64,000 nucleotides of DNA. It comes from Cyanobacteria bacterium FACHB-502 (GTDB lineage: Bacteria > Cyanobacteriota > Cyanobacteriia > Elainellales > Elainellaceae). The position numbers were made by a program, and so were the translations under genes. Within the stretch, counting starts at the first letter, position 1. Each line of letters begins with the position of its first letter. Shown here piece after piece: positions 1-9,464 of the stretch. Where the stretch lies: the NCBI GenBank assembly GCA_014695325.1, contig JACJNZ010000039.1, positions 372,001 to 436,000 of the forward strand, in the 5' to 3' direction. The notes beneath the pieces are model-generated. The model was not told where the DNA came from. It made no database searches and saw only the letters and a list, made by a program, of their open reading frames with translations.

Positions 1-1194
1 TGCCATCCGCTCGCCAGCGAGGGCTTCGCGCAAAGTACCTTGCAGCTTTTCCAGGTGGCGGGCTTCGATCTGAGCACGAGTGGGGATCGTACCTATTTCT
101 AAGCGTTGGCGAATGTGATGCTCGATGTCCCGCAGCTTGCGCTTGTCAAGCGAGTGAATCAGCGAAATTGCTGTCCCTTCTTTGCCTGCGCGTCCGGTAC
201 GTCCGATTCGGTGAACATAGCTTTCGACACTGTCAGGTAGGTCGTAGTTAATGACATGAGTAAGATCTTCAACGTGCAGACCTCGTGCCGCAATGTCAGT
301 GGCTACAACCCAGCGTACCTGACGCTGACGGAACCGCAGCAAAAGCCGCTCCCGCTGAGACTGGCTCAAATCGCCGTGATATTCATCAACGCTGTGACCT
401 GCTGCTTGGAGTTGGCGTGTCAGCTCCGCCGCAGCCTTCCGGGTACGGACAAAGATGAGTGCCGATTCCGGGTCTTCCATTTCCAGGATAGGCTGCAAGG
501 CACGCGCCTTGGTCCAGCCTCGCGGAACGATGTAGGCAATCTGATTAATCCGGGTGGGAGCCGCTTTAGGCTGCTCAACCGTGACGGTGACGGGCGATCG
601 CAAAAACTTCGTTGCCAGTTCCCGAATCGAGGGTTCCATCGTGGCGGAAAAGAAAGCGGTCTGCCGCTCCGCCGGAGCCTGGCTGAGAATTCTTTCAACG
701 TCCTGGATAAAGCCCATGTTCAGCATTTCGTCGGCTTCATCCAGCACCAGGAAGCTAAGCTGCCGCAGGTTCAGGTCGCCTCGCTTCAGCAAATCCAGCA
801 CGCGACCGGGCGTACCCACCACAATCTGACAACCGCGCTGAAGCCGACGAATTTGCAGATCGATCGCCTGTCCGCCATAAATAGGCAGAACGTGCAGACG
901 GCGATCGTGGTTCAATGACCGAATTGACTGGTAAACCTGAAGTGCCAGTTCACGGGTCGGGGTAAGGATGAGAGCTTGCACTGCTCCGTTATTTAAATCA
1001 ATGCGCTCTAGCAGAGGCAGCGAGAAAGCAGCGGTTTTACCTGTTCCCGTTTGCGCCTGACCGACCACATCTCGCCCGGAGAGCAGATGGGGAATTGCCT
1101 GCGCCTGAATCGTAGTGGGAACGGTGAATCCTGCCTTTTCGAGATGGCGAACTCCTGCCTCTGATAGACCTAAGCCGTTGAAAGAAAGCGTCAT
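1..1194 (-). CDS. DEAD-box ATP-dependent RNA helicase (3' end beyond window)
   Basis: This is a cytoplasmic ATP-dependent RNA helicase that remodels RNA or RNP structures. I read it on the reverse strand from ATG at 1194; the frame stays open to base 1, giving 398 residues without a stop. Visible motifs are a Q-motif region (about residues 22-33), Walker A AQTGTGKT (47-54), PTRELA (79-84), the DEAD box (152-155), SAT (183-185) and HRIGRTGRAG near residue 330, so both RecA-like lobes are present. The missing part is a C-terminal tail, which in the DeaD/CsdA-like families carries the RNA-binding domain and would decide the subfamily. In cyanobacteria such helicases (CrhR, CrhC) are cold- or redox-responsive; that is family knowledge, not seen here. 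rimO lies 45 bp upstream on the same strand, so the two may be cotranscribed. Confidence 0.93.
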   Translation of the reverse strand, partial: MTLSFNGLGLSEAGVRHLEKAGFTVPTTIQAQAIPHLLSGRDVVGQAQTGTGKTAAFSLPLLERIDLNNGAVQALILTPTRELALQVYQSIRSLNHDRRLHVLPIYGGQAIDLQIRRLQRGCQIVVGTPGRVLDLLKRGDLNLRQLSFLVLDEADEMLNMGFIQDVERILSQAPAERQTAFFSATMEPSIRELATKFLRSPVTVTVEQPKAAPTRINQIAYIVPRGWTKARALQPILEMEDPESALIFVRTRKAAAELTRQLQAAGHSVDEYHGDLSQSQRERLLLRFRQRQVRWVVATDIAARGLHVEDLTHVINYDLPDSVESYVHRIGRTGRAGKEGTAISLIHSLDKRKLRDIEHHIRQRLEIGTIPTRAQIEARHLEKLQGTLREALAGERMA

Positions 1195-1239
1195 TAAGAC
1201 TCCTTAAGACTTTAGAAGTTTGAAATTTGAAATAGGAAA

Positions 1240-2604
1240 TTAACGATGAACAGAGACACGATCGAACGCGCCTCGGAGTTGGGTTGTCGGATCTGCGACA
1301 CGACCGTAAAGGTCATACACATCAGCATCTGCAATCACAACGGGAACGATCGTCCCCAGCCGCGCTTCACCCTGGACATAAACCAACCCATCAACCTCGG
1401 GGGCAAAACGAGCCGATCGCCCGACGAGTTCCCCAGTGTCAGGGTTTTCCTGTTCGATTAAAACATCAACAACCTTGCCGATTTCAGCTCGATTCTTCCG
1501 GAGAGAAATCGGTTGCTGAAGGGTCATGATGGCATCTCGGCGATCGTCCATCACCTCTTGGGGAAGCTGGTTTGACAGAGTGTAAGCCGGGGTTCCTTCT
1601 TCAGGGGAGAAAGTGAACACGCCAACGTGATCGAACTCATGCCGCTGCACAAACTGCCGCAGATGCTCAAAATGCTCGTCCGTTTCGCCAGGAAAGCCGA
1701 CAATAAAGGTCGTGCGAAGGACTGCGTCGGGCAAAGCAGTTTTAATGCGATCGATAATGCCGTCATTCACCTGACCCTGCCAGGGACGATTCATTGTCCG
1801 CAGCACTTCCGGGTGGGAATGCTGAAGCGGCAAGTCAAGGTAGGGCAACACGTTTGGCGTTTCCTGAATCGCCTGAATGACCTTGGGAGTTAGTCCAGTC
1901 GGATAGGCATAGTGCATCCGAATCCAGGGAATTTCGACCTTACCCAGTGCCCGCAGTAGTTCCGCAAGTTTGGGCTCGCCATAGAGATCCAGTCCGTAGT
2001 TCGTGGTGATTTGAGAAATCAGGATGATTTCCTGGACACCTTCTGAGGCAAGTTGCTGAGCCTCTGCCACGATCGACTCGATCGAACGCGATCGCTGATT
2101 ACCACGGAGATGGGGAATAATACAAAATGCACAGCGATAGTCACAGCCTTCGGCAACCCGAAGATAGGCAACGCCTTCTGTCGTGGTGCGATAGCGGGGC
2201 ATCGTTTCGTCAGCGATAAAGGTCGGCTCCTGCGAGATTTCCTTCACCCGTTCACCGGATGCCGTACGCTCGATCACATTCACTATCTTGTGATAGTCAC
2301 CTGTTCCCACGATCGCCACCGCTTCGGGGAGAGCATCGAGCAATTCCTGCTGAAAATGCTGCGCCATGCAGCCTGTGATTACAACTTTTTTATTTGCTTC
2401 TGCCAGTTCAACCAGTGTACGGACAGACTCCTCCCTGGCGGCCTGAATAAAGCTACAGGTGTTAACAATGACGTAATCGGCAAGCTCCTCGTTGGAATCT
2501 ACCTGATAGCCTGCCTGAACCAGCAGACCGAGCATGTGCTCTGAGTCAATTCGATTTTTCTCGCAACCCAAATGAGTGATTGCAATGGTTGGCTTTTCGC
2601 CCAT
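1240..2604 (-). CDS. rimO: Ribosomal protein S12 methylthiotransferase RimO
   Basis: Radical-SAM enzyme that adds a methylthio group to the conserved aspartate of ribosomal protein S12. The 454-residue length is normal. The N-terminal UPF0004 domain has its three cluster cysteines in HLGCEKN (Cys14), VNTCSF and TGCMAQ. The radical SAM CxxxCxxC motif is CDYRCAFC, followed by the family hallmark IPHLRG. A TRAM domain forms the C-terminus ([19 protein letters not shown] and onward). The [12 protein letters not shown] signature separates RimO from the tRNA enzyme MiaB. The ATG at 2604 begins directly before the conserved N-terminus. The helicase gene follows 45 bp downstream on the same strand. 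Confidence 0.96.
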   Translation of the reverse strand: MGEKPTIAITHLGCEKNRIDSEHMLGLLVQAGYQVDSNEELADYVIVNTCSFIQAAREESVRTLVELAEANKKVVITGCMAQHFQQELLDALPEAVAIVGTGDYHKIVNVIERTASGERVKEISQEPTFIADETMPRYRTTTEGVAYLRVAEGCDYRCAFCIIPHLRGNQRSRSIESIVAEAQQLASEGVQEIILISQITTNYGLDLYGEPKLAELLRALGKVEIPWIRMHYAYPTGLTPKVIQAIQETPNVLPYLDLPLQHSHPEVLRTMNRPWQGQVNDGIIDRIKTALPDAVLRTTFIVGFPGETDEHFEHLRQFVQRHEFDHVGVFTFSPEEGTPAYTLSNQLPQEVMDDRRDAIMTLQQPISLRKNRAEIGKVVDVLIEQENPDTGELVGRSARFAPEVDGLVYVQGEARLGTIVPVVIADADVYDLYGRVADPTTQLRGAFDRVSVHR

Positions 2605-3051
2605 GCAGTTATCCGTATAGGTGAGACAGGTGGTAAGTTAAGACAAACAGAACAGTCTTAGCAGCGAGTGTGGCGATCGCGTCATCAACGGACTGGACGT
2701 TTGCCTCCCTGTACACTTGATCTAGAAGCAACTAAATCGCCTTCACTATCCTAGCGCGTCCTCTGCACAAATGAGTTGAATCGCAGAGAAAAGAACGGAT
2801 GAGTAAAGCTGAACCTGCAACTAGAGCAATGCGCGTACGCCGTGAATTGCAATCGCGTAGCGAATCTGTATCTGATAATAATCTTAACATAGATAGATTT
2901 CAATTTGTTAACGCGAATCTCAAACTTTGCTCGTTCTGAGGAGAGTTCCCGTTTGAGGCTCAATTGGCTGTTAAAGTAAGTCTATGGGGCGCAGTAACTC
3001 GCGCCATTTCTATGCCTTCTATTCCGCCGAGTCCGGATTTAGCAAAGACCT
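2605..3051. other. Intergenic region between divergent rimO and btpA
   Basis: A 447 bp gap that must hold the promoters of the divergent rimO and btpA genes. Short frames here have no recognisable protein features. A GGCGC/GCGCC inverted repeat with an 8-base loop lies near 2988-3005, about 45 bp before the btpA start. I could not pick convincing -35/-10 pairs. Confidence 0.4.
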
Positions 3052-3900
3052 GTGGACTTATTACAGACTTTTAAGACAGCCAATCCCATCATCGGTGTGG
3101 TTCACTTACTGCCGCTGCCCACTTCTGCCCGATGGGGAGGCAGCCTCAAAGCCGTTATCGATCGTGCAGAACAGGAAGCGACTGCTCTGGCATCGGGCGG
3201 GGTTGATGGCATTATCGTTGAAAACTTTTTTGATGCGCCCTTTCCTAAAGATACGGTTAATCCGGCGACAGTGAGCGCGATGAGTCTGGTCGTGCAGCGA
3301 CTCATGAATCTGGTGACGCTGCCGATCGGCATCAACGTTCTGAGAAACGACGCTCTAAGCGCAATGGCGATCGCAACCTGCGTTCAGGCACACTTTATTC
3401 GCGTCAATGTGCTGACTGGGGTGATGGCAACGGATCAGGGCTTGATTGAAGGACAGGCACACCAGCTTTTGCGCTATCGGCGGGAATTGGGCAGCGATGT
3501 CAAGATTCTAGCGGATGTGCTGGTGAAACACGCTCGTCCCCTGGGTTCTCCAAATTTGACCACTGCGGTGCAGGAGACAATCGATCGCGGCTTAGCCGAC
3601 GGCGTGATTCTATCTGGATGGGCAACGGGAAGCCCCCCTAGTCTGGAAGATCTGGAGCTAGCAAGTGCAGCAGCAAACGGTACGCCTGTGTTTATTGGCA
3701 GCGGCGCGAATTGGGAAAATATTCCTCGCCTGATTCAGGCAGCTGATGGCGTCATCGTCTCCAGTTCGCTCAAGCGGCGGGGACAAATTGATCAGCCGAT
3801 TGACCCAATCCGCGTCAGTCAGTTTGTCGAGGCAATGCAGCGCAGCCTGACAGCGAAGGGGTCGGCTCAAACCGTTTCCTCAATGCCTGTACGTTCTTAG
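3052..3900 (+). CDS. btpA: BtpA family protein, photosystem I biogenesis
   Basis: BtpA is a peripheral thylakoid-membrane protein needed in Synechocystis for accumulation of the photosystem I reaction centre proteins; its biochemical activity is uncertain. The 282-residue product has the family opening (IGVVHLLPLPTSARWGG), the segment GGVDGIIVENFFDAPF and a TIM-barrel-like C-terminal half ending in a phosphate-binding-type motif (VFIGSGAN). Translation starts at GTG 3052; the conserved domain begins within the first 15 residues, so little room exists for another start. It is followed after 105 bp by the VKOR-like gene on the same strand, but an apparent promoter and inverted repeat lie between them, so cotranscription is not required. 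Confidence 0.93.
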   Translation: MDLLQTFKTANPIIGVVHLLPLPTSARWGGSLKAVIDRAEQEATALASGGVDGIIVENFFDAPFPKDTVNPATVSAMSLVVQRLMNLVTLPIGINVLRNDALSAMAIATCVQAHFIRVNVLTGVMATDQGLIEGQAHQLLRYRRELGSDVKILADVLVKHARPLGSPNLTTAVQETIDRGLADGVILSGWATGSPPSLEDLELASAAANGTPVFIGSGANWENIPRLIQAADGVIVSSSLKRRGQIDQPIDPIRVSQFVEAMQRSLTAKGSAQTVSSMPVRS

Positions 3901-3909
3901 AGAAAATCC

Positions 3910-3959
3910 TTGACAAATTCAGACTCATCCTTAACAGATTGAGCCAAAATGGATGAGTC
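3910..3959 (+). promoter_or_regulatory. Candidate promoter overlapped by a 9-bp inverted repeat
   Basis: A perfect TTGACA (3910-3915) is followed after 16 bases by a weak -10-like TAACAG (3932-3937). A perfect 9-bp inverted repeat (GACTCATCC at 3922-3930, GGATGAGTC at 3951-3959, 20-base loop) overlaps the spacer and the expected transcription start. This is the arrangement expected of a repressor operator, but no T-run follows, so it is not an intrinsic terminator. It lies between btpA and the VKOR gene. Confidence 0.35.
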
Positions 3960-4005
3960 AAGTTGAGTAGGTTTGGTGCAAGTGACACGATCGAGAAGGG
4001 GTTCT

Positions 4006-4944
4006 ATGAGTAGTCGTCGCCGTCAAGCTCCCTGGATTCACCGCAATTCGCGTCTATTAATTGCCGCTGTTGCGATCCTGGGTGCACTCAACACGGGATA
4101 CATTACTGCAACGAAACTGTTTGGCGGAGAAGCTGCCTGTCCGACGAGTGGCTGTGAGCAGGTTTTATCCAGCCCCTATGCCTATGTGTTTGGTGTACCG
4201 CTTTCGCTATTTGGGCTGCTGGCATACATCGGAATTGCAGGGTTTGCTCTAGCTCCGCTAACTGTGAATCCTGATCAGAATAAGCCGCTTCGAGCAACAC
4301 TTGAGAACTGGACCTGGCTGCTGTTGTTCATCGGCTCAACTGCGATGCTGGTGTTTAGCGGCTATCTGATGTACATCATGGCGAGCCAGTTTGTTGCTGT
4401 TTATGGAGCAGGGGGGATTTGCTACTACTGCATTGCCTCGGCACTGTTCGCGCTGACACTATTTGTGCTGACGCTACTGGGTCGCGCCTGGGATGATGTC
4501 GGGCAGCTATTGTTTACGGGAATTATTGTGGCAATGGTAACGATTGTGGGGACGCTGGGCGTGTATGCCAACGTAGGCGGTTCTGCGACGGCTGACGCAT
4601 CCAGTCAATCGGGTCCGGCAATTACTTCCACATCTGGTCAGGCAGAAATTGCGCTGGCAAGGCATTTGAAGAGCATCAACGCGAAGATGTACGGCGCATA
4701 CTGGTGTCCGCACTGCCACGACCAAAAACAGCTTTTTGGTCAGCAGGCATGGCGAGAAGTGACCTATGTGGAGTGCGCTCCTGACGGGCAAAATGCTCAG
4801 CCTGATCTTTGCACAGCCCAGCAGATTGAGGGCTATCCGACCTGGGAAGTTAACGGTAAAAAGCTTTCTGGAACCCAAACCCTCCAGCAGCTTGCTGAGG
4901 CGTCGGGCTATCAAGGACCTACCAACTTCCAGATCGGTGGCTAA
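4006..4944 (+). CDS. Vitamin K epoxide reductase (VKOR) - thioredoxin fusion, disulfide bond formation
   Basis: Membrane enzyme that makes disulfides in the periplasm or lumen, passing electrons from a thioredoxin-like domain to quinone; the plant homologue is LTO1. From ATG 4006 it is 312 residues. The VKOR part has about five membrane segments (residues 14-195), the loop cysteine pair CPTSGC (45-50) and the quinone-side CYYC (139-142). The C-terminal soluble domain has the redox motif WCPHC (Cys234, Cys237) and further cysteines in ECAPDG and DLC. An upstream in-frame GTG at 3973 would add 11 residues, but AAGGGG lies just before the ATG at 4006, which I prefer. A strong terminator follows, so the gene is probably monocistronic. 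Confidence 0.94.
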   Translation: MSSRRRQAPWIHRNSRLLIAAVAILGALNTGYITATKLFGGEAACPTSGCEQVLSSPYAYVFGVPLSLFGLLAYIGIAGFALAPLTVNPDQNKPLRATLENWTWLLLFIGSTAMLVFSGYLMYIMASQFVAVYGAGGICYYCIASALFALTLFVLTLLGRAWDDVGQLLFTGIIVAMVTIVGTLGVYANVGGSATADASSQSGPAITSTSGQAEIALARHLKSINAKMYGAYWCPHCHDQKQLFGQQAWREVTYVECAPDGQNAQPDLCTAQQIEGYPTWEVNGKKLSGTQTLQQLAEASGYQGPTNFQIGG

Positions 4945-4977
4945 AAATACGATACAAACTCAATTCGAGTCAAATTT

Positions 4978-5002
4978 AAGGGGGCTGAGTGCCCCTTTTT
5001 TA
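4978..5002 (+). terminator. Intrinsic terminator of the VKOR gene
   Basis: GGGGC, a five-base loop, GCCCC and then six T residues, 34 bp after the stop codon. Two A-T pairs and a wobble pair can extend the stem. Confidence 0.85.
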
Positions 5003-5125
5003 ATGCCGATCGTCTCTTATTTCTTGCATTCTTTCTTGTTTCGGCATTGGTGAATGGAAATAGGATTTAAGGTAGCCTGCAAAGGTAATTCGCAAATTGC
5101 CCTACACCCTGCAAACTTTCGCCCG

Positions 5126-7396
5126 CTAACGCTTCGTTTGACTTAGGGGCTGAGTTGGAGCGTTGGCATCATGAATGATCGAGTAGGAAGCATCTGCAAT
5201 CTGGTTTCTGGCAGTCCGATAAGCAATCGTCCCAATTCCGGCTACTACAAAGGCGAGCGTGGGTGCAACACCAGGAATCCACAGGTAGTAAATAAACGCA
5301 ACACTGCTGGCTCCAGCGATCGTGCCCAAACCAATCAGGATACCTGCCCCTAGTTTAAGCGGATGGCGTACTGTCCAGAGCAAGACACTGCCGATCGCTG
5401 CCCAGCCTCCAATCCAAAGAATTTCGCCCCAATCGGGTAGCGTGCGAAATAGCGAAACCTCATCCAGCACACTGCTCAAAATTTGGCTAACAATTTGAGC
5501 ATGAACCGTTACGCCTGCCATTTGATGCTCGGTTGCTGTCCCGGCGCTGAAAGGCGTATAAAACAAATCTTTGCCGCTAGGAGCCGTTGTGCCAATCAGG
5601 ATAATTTTGTCCTTAACCAGGGTTGGGTCAAGCCTGCCTTCAAGTACATCGGTAAAGGAAACAGTTTGCGTCGGACGTTGAGGCGATCGATAGTTCAGCA
5701 ACATCTGATAGCCTTCAGCCACTTCATTGCTCTGATAGCCGCCAAAACTGTGCTCAAGTGGAACAAAATCAGTTTTGCCAATTTGCATTACTGCGGCATC
5801 AGGCGGGAAATTAGGGCTAGCTTGCGGCTGGATGCTTTGAGCAGCCAAATACTTCAGCGCGACCTGCAGGGCGAACGAGGGGTAGGTTCCCTGCGGCACT
5901 GAGCCAAACAAAAGGCTGCGACGCACCACATTATCTGGATCGATCAGCAGATCGTTAAACCCAACCTGCTCTGGGGGTAAACTGGGCGGCGGCGGAATTT
6001 CGATCGTGCCCCGATCGCCAAACTTCATAATTGCGATCGTTCCCGTTTGCTGAAGCTGCTGCATCAGTTCGGCATGACCAGGTTCCTGCGGCAGTTCGCG
6101 ATAGAGATCCATGCCAATCACGCGGGGATTTGCGGCGGCAATATTTTGAATGACCTGTGCCATATCACGATCCGATGGCGTAGCACGCTGAAGCTTTTGC
6201 AAATCGGCTTCTGTGATCTCAACCGTGAGCAGCCGGGGATCAGTGCCGGGATCAGGACGCAAGCGCATCAGGTGATCGTAAACCGCGAGTTCAGGGGTTT
6301 GTAGCCAGCCCAGATGCTCAGCTCCGGCAATCAGCCCCGTAACGGTGAGCGTTGTTGCCAGGAAAAGTTTCCAGCCAGAGCGCAGTCGATTGCGCCAGGT
6401 TTGCTGGGCATCGCGAGGTACATAGCGATAGTAGCCACTTGAGCCGTGCAGAGCTGTTCCACCCCTGGAATAGTCGGATAAATAAGAGTCTGCGAGCAAG
6501 GCAGAGGGCAGCATGGTCTGCTCAGACGAATCAAACTCGAAAAGCTCCTCCTTGAAAGAAGCATCTGCCATGTGCGCCAAGGCTTGCCGCAGCTCTGCAA
6601 CAGACTGATAGCGATGGCTGAAATAATAGCGCACTAAACGCGTGAGAACCGCCTTAAAACCGGGGCTGATCAGGGGCGACGACCAAACCAACTCACCGCT
6701 ATCGCTATCCATTGTCATTTGGGTGGGCTGACAGCCAGTAAGTGCCTGAATAACTGTCATGCCCAGTGCGTATAGGTCGCTGCAATAGCGCGGTTTACCT
6801 GCAAGCTGCTCGGCAGGCGTATAGCCCGGTGTACCAATGCTAACCGTGAGAGCTGATCGTTCTGGATCATTGCGGAGCTGGGACTGAATTTCCTTGACCG
6901 CGCCAAAATCAATCAGAACAAACTTGCCGTCCTCCATTCGCCGAATCAGGTTGGCAGGCTTAATATCCCGGTGAATTACGTTATGGTTGTGGACAAATTC
7001 AATCACATCCAGGATATCGTGCAAAAAGGCGATCGCTTCGGCTTCTGTCCAAGGGCGATCGAGCAGTTCTCGGCTGAGAGACTTACCCTCAATAAATTCC
7101 TGAACCAGAAAAAACTCGCCCTCTTTTTCAAAGAAATCGATAAACGTGGGAATCTGCGGATGTTCTCCCAGTCGTCTCAGAATTTCTGCTTCGTTTCTGA
7201 ACAGGCGACGAGCGGTTTCTAAAAAATGATTGTCAGTATTGCTAGGCTTAAACTGCTTGATAACGCAAAGAGTTTGATTCTGCGATGATGGATTTTCGCC
7301 CATCAGCATTTCTGCCAGGTAGGTCTGCCCGAAGCCACCCGCTTCTAAGACTGCGATAATTTTGTATCGCTCTTGTAGCAACTGCTCCAGCATCAT
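5126..7396 (-). CDS. Serine/threonine protein kinase with C-terminal CHASE2 sensor domain
   Basis: Signalling kinase of about 756 residues. The kinase domain (about residues 10-275) has a glycine-rich loop (AGGFGQTY), VIK lysine (about 47), HRDIKPAN (catalytic Asp about 144), DFG-type LIDFGAVKEI and GTPGYTPAEQ. After a linker, a membrane segment (near 345-365) leads into a CHASE2 sensory domain (about 375-630) that should lie outside the cytoplasm, and three hydrophobic segments close the protein. Family knowledge: CHASE2 is an extracytoplasmic sensor of unknown ligand. The order kinase then CHASE2 is the reverse of the usual sensor-first receptors. An upstream GTG at 7414 is in frame, but the AAGGAG directly abuts it; ATG 7396 or 7393 fits the start of the kinase fold better. 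It is divergent from aroE. Confidence 0.92.
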   Translation of the reverse strand: MMLEQLLQERYKIIAVLEAGGFGQTYLAEMLMGENPSSQNQTLCVIKQFKPSNTDNHFLETARRLFRNEAEILRRLGEHPQIPTFIDFFEKEGEFFLVQEFIEGKSLSRELLDRPWTEAEAIAFLHDILDVIEFVHNHNVIHRDIKPANLIRRMEDGKFVLIDFGAVKEIQSQLRNDPERSALTVSIGTPGYTPAEQLAGKPRYCSDLYALGMTVIQALTGCQPTQMTMDSDSGELVWSSPLISPGFKAVLTRLVRYYFSHRYQSVAELRQALAHMADASFKEELFEFDSSEQTMLPSALLADSYLSDYSRGGTALHGSSGYYRYVPRDAQQTWRNRLRSGWKLFLATTLTVTGLIAGAEHLGWLQTPELAVYDHLMRLRPDPGTDPRLLTVEITEADLQKLQRATPSDRDMAQVIQNIAAANPRVIGMDLYRELPQEPGHAELMQQLQQTGTIAIMKFGDRGTIEIPPPPSLPPEQVGFNDLLIDPDNVVRRSLLFGSVPQGTYPSFALQVALKYLAAQSIQPQASPNFPPDAAVMQIGKTDFVPLEHSFGGYQSNEVAEGYQMLLNYRSPQRPTQTVSFTDVLEGRLDPTLVKDKIILIGTTAPSGKDLFYTPFSAGTATEHQMAGVTVHAQIVSQILSSVLDEVSLFRTLPDWGEILWIGGWAAIGSVLLWTVRHPLKLGAGILIGLGTIAGASSVAFIYYLWIPGVAPTLAFVVAGIGTIAYRTARNQIADASYSIIHDANAPTQPLSQTKR

Positions 7397-7479
7397 CGAC
7401 CTAACGCCCGTCACTCCTTGATTTTGGCACAGATTTCCGATCTGCCTGTTTTGTTTCTTGCCTTCTGTATAGTTGCCGA

Positions 7480-8355
7480 ATGATTACCTCACCTAACCGT
7501 TTCATGATTACTGGTAAAACCAAACTGCTTGGTGTGATTGGACATCCAATCGAACACTCCCTCTCTCCCGTCATGCATAATGCTGCGATCGCTGCTCTGG
7601 GAGTGGATTATGTTTACCTGCCGTTTCCGATCGACCCAATCAATCTCCGGCGTGCCCTGGATGGCTTCGAGGTGATCGGGCTTCAAGGTTTTAGCGTGAC
7701 CATTCCGCATAAGCAGGCAATCATGCCGCTACTCAACGAGATATCGGAAACGGCAAAGGCGATCGGGGCTGTCAACACTGTTTGCCGCACTGCATCCGGC
7801 TGGTATGGTACAAACACCGACCTCGATGGATTCCTTGCGCCGCTCCAGTCCCAAAACTGGGCAGAAGCAACCGCCCTCATTCTAGGCAATGGCGGGGCGG
7901 CTCGTGCAGTCGTTGCGGGCTGTTATCAAATTGGCTGTCGTCAAATCCATGTCGTTGGGCGCGATCGGCAAAAGCTTAAGACTTTCTGGCAGAGCTGGCA
8001 GGATCACCCCGTCTCCGCTCATCTCTTCGTTGCCGAATGGCAGGAACTTCCCGATCGGTTATCCCAGGCAAACCTACTTGTCAATACCACGCCCATTGGT
8101 ATGGCTCCCGATGCTGACCGCTCTCCGATCGATCCCGCCCTGCTGGAAAAATTACCTGCTGGCGCAATCGCCTATGACTTGATTTACACACCCCGGCCGA
8201 CAAAATTTCTTCAACAAGCAGCGGCTCAGGGCTGTGTAGCGATCGACGGATTAGAAATGCTCGTGCAGCAGGGAGCAGTCGCCCTTCAGCTCTGGCTCAA
8301 GCAATCGGTTCCCGTAGAGGTGATGCGATCGGCTTTGCTTGACTTTTTGCGATGA
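7480..8355 (+). CDS. aroE: Shikimate dehydrogenase
   Basis: Reduces 3-dehydroshikimate to shikimate with NADPH in aromatic amino acid synthesis. The 291-residue protein has the shikimate-binding N-terminal motif GHPIEHSLSP, the catalytic Lys in SVTIPHKQA, NTDLDG, the nucleotide-binding GNGGAARAV and the C-terminal DGLEMLVQQGAVA. The ATG at 7480 adds 7 residues before a second possible ATG at 7504 (MITGKTKLLG); homologues begin near the second, so either may be used. It is divergent from the kinase gene with 83 bp between starts, too short for two long separate promoters. Confidence 0.96.
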   Translation: MITSPNRFMITGKTKLLGVIGHPIEHSLSPVMHNAAIAALGVDYVYLPFPIDPINLRRALDGFEVIGLQGFSVTIPHKQAIMPLLNEISETAKAIGAVNTVCRTASGWYGTNTDLDGFLAPLQSQNWAEATALILGNGGAARAVVAGCYQIGCRQIHVVGRDRQKLKTFWQSWQDHPVSAHLFVAEWQELPDRLSQANLLVNTTPIGMAPDADRSPIDPALLEKLPAGAIAYDLIYTPRPTKFLQQAAAQGCVAIDGLEMLVQQGAVALQLWLKQSVPVEVMRSALLDFLR

Positions 8356-8460
8356 TAGTTAAGGTTAACTGCCTGCCAGAATCTGCCCTACGACTTTTAG
8401 AAATTGGCATAAGAACCTTTCTACCGTAAACCTCGCTGCAAAGCCAAAAGGAGAATCCTG

Positions 8461-9240
8461 GTGCGATCGATCGAACTGCTTCAAAGCTACCGTCAAATGA
8501 GTCAGCAGATTTTTACGGTGGTGGATGTTGAAACCACTGGACGGTTTTCTCGCGGCGATCGCGTGACCGAAGTTTCTGTAATTCACGCGACGTTAGCAGA
8601 CGGTATTCTAGAGCAGCGAACCAGCCTGATTAATCCCCAGACTCGAATTCCCGATCGCATTGTGCGCTTCACCGGAATTACGCAGTCGATGGTGAATGCT
8701 GCCCCGGTCGCCGCGGAGGTGCTTCCCAATTTCCTCCCCCTGCTGAGCCAGGGCATTCTCACCGCTCATAATCTCAGCTTCGACTATGGGTTTCTGCGAT
8801 CGGAGTTCGATCGATTGGAAACTGTGTTTGAGAAGCCAAAAGAAGAGCAGCTTTGCACGGTGCAGCTCTCTCGCCTGATGCTGCCTGATTTGCCGTCACG
8901 TAGCTTGCCGAAACTGGTCGAACATTTTCAGTTTGACGTGGGACGATCGCACCGCGCCGAAGCGGATACACTGGCTTGTTGGCTCCTGCTGAAGCGACTC
9001 ATGCAGGAAATTTTGAACGAGTCGGACGATGTGCTGATTGCCCGATTTTACCGTCAGTGGATGCCGCTCAAATACGCTGCCGTTGTGCTCAACTGTTCCC
9101 CCACCGAAGCACAGCAACAGCTAGACCTGGCTCAAGTGAAAGCCCGCTTTGTCGGTCGCAATAAAAAAGACGGAACCTGGATGTATCGCCGGGGTGACGT
9201 GGAGCGCGTTCGAGCGGCGATGGCAGAAGTGCAGGTTTAG
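8461..9240 (+). CDS. 3'-5' exonuclease, DnaQ-like (DEDDh family)
   Basis: A cytoplasmic DNA polymerase III epsilon-like exonuclease of 259 residues. The three DEDD motifs are visible: Exo I DVETTG (about residue 21), Exo II HNLSFDYGFL with its Asp, and Exo III SHRAEADTLA with His and Asp. An 80-residue C-terminal extension follows the nuclease fold and is not recognised. The start is GTG 8461: a strong ribosome site AAAAGGAG (8446-8453) stands seven bases before it. Whether it is polymerase III proofreading subunit or a free repair exonuclease cannot be told from sequence alone; the absence of a polymerase nearby gives no help. Confidence 0.88.
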   Translation: MRSIELLQSYRQMSQQIFTVVDVETTGRFSRGDRVTEVSVIHATLADGILEQRTSLINPQTRIPDRIVRFTGITQSMVNAAPVAAEVLPNFLPLLSQGILTAHNLSFDYGFLRSEFDRLETVFEKPKEEQLCTVQLSRLMLPDLPSRSLPKLVEHFQFDVGRSHRAEADTLACWLLLKRLMQEILNESDDVLIARFYRQWMPLKYAAVVLNCSPTEAQQQLDLAQVKARFVGRNKKDGTWMYRRGDVERVRAAMAEVQV

Positions 9241-9254
9241 CGGAAAGTTGAACA

Positions 9255-9388
9255 AGGTAAAGTCCTGCATTGCCTTCTAAATCCTCTAACTTTGGGACTT
9301 TGAATCCTGAAGGAGGCTGGGTTTTTCCCAAAGGAAGCTAGAGAGTAGCTCGGAGAGACAATCCTAAAGGTTCAAACATTCTCTAAGC
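9255..9388. repeat. MITE-like interspersed repeat, copy 1
   Basis: Shares TCCTGCATTGCC, then CTAAATCC..., then TTTGGGACTTTGAA with the other copies in this window. The right end, GGTTCAAACATTCTCTAA (9369-9386), read in reverse gives an imperfect TGTTTGAA terminal motif. It lies between the exonuclease and the glycosyltransferase fusion. Boundaries are approximate. Confidence 0.55.
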
Positions 9389-9464
9389 TTTTGTTTCAGC
9401 GATCGCCCTGGCTTTCAATGAGTTCGATCGTCTAAAGTCAAAAAGTAATTCTCCGGTCAATCTC

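Noticed and set aside
256-918. Long plus-strand reading frame
   Set aside because: It lies antisense to the helicase gene, whose motifs are all intact on the other strand; no family features in this frame.
2053-2544. 163-codon plus-strand frame
   Set aside because: It is fully antisense to rimO and shows no domain-like sequence.
4507-4914. 135-codon minus-strand frame
   Set aside because: It is antisense to the VKOR-thioredoxin gene, and no motif supports it.
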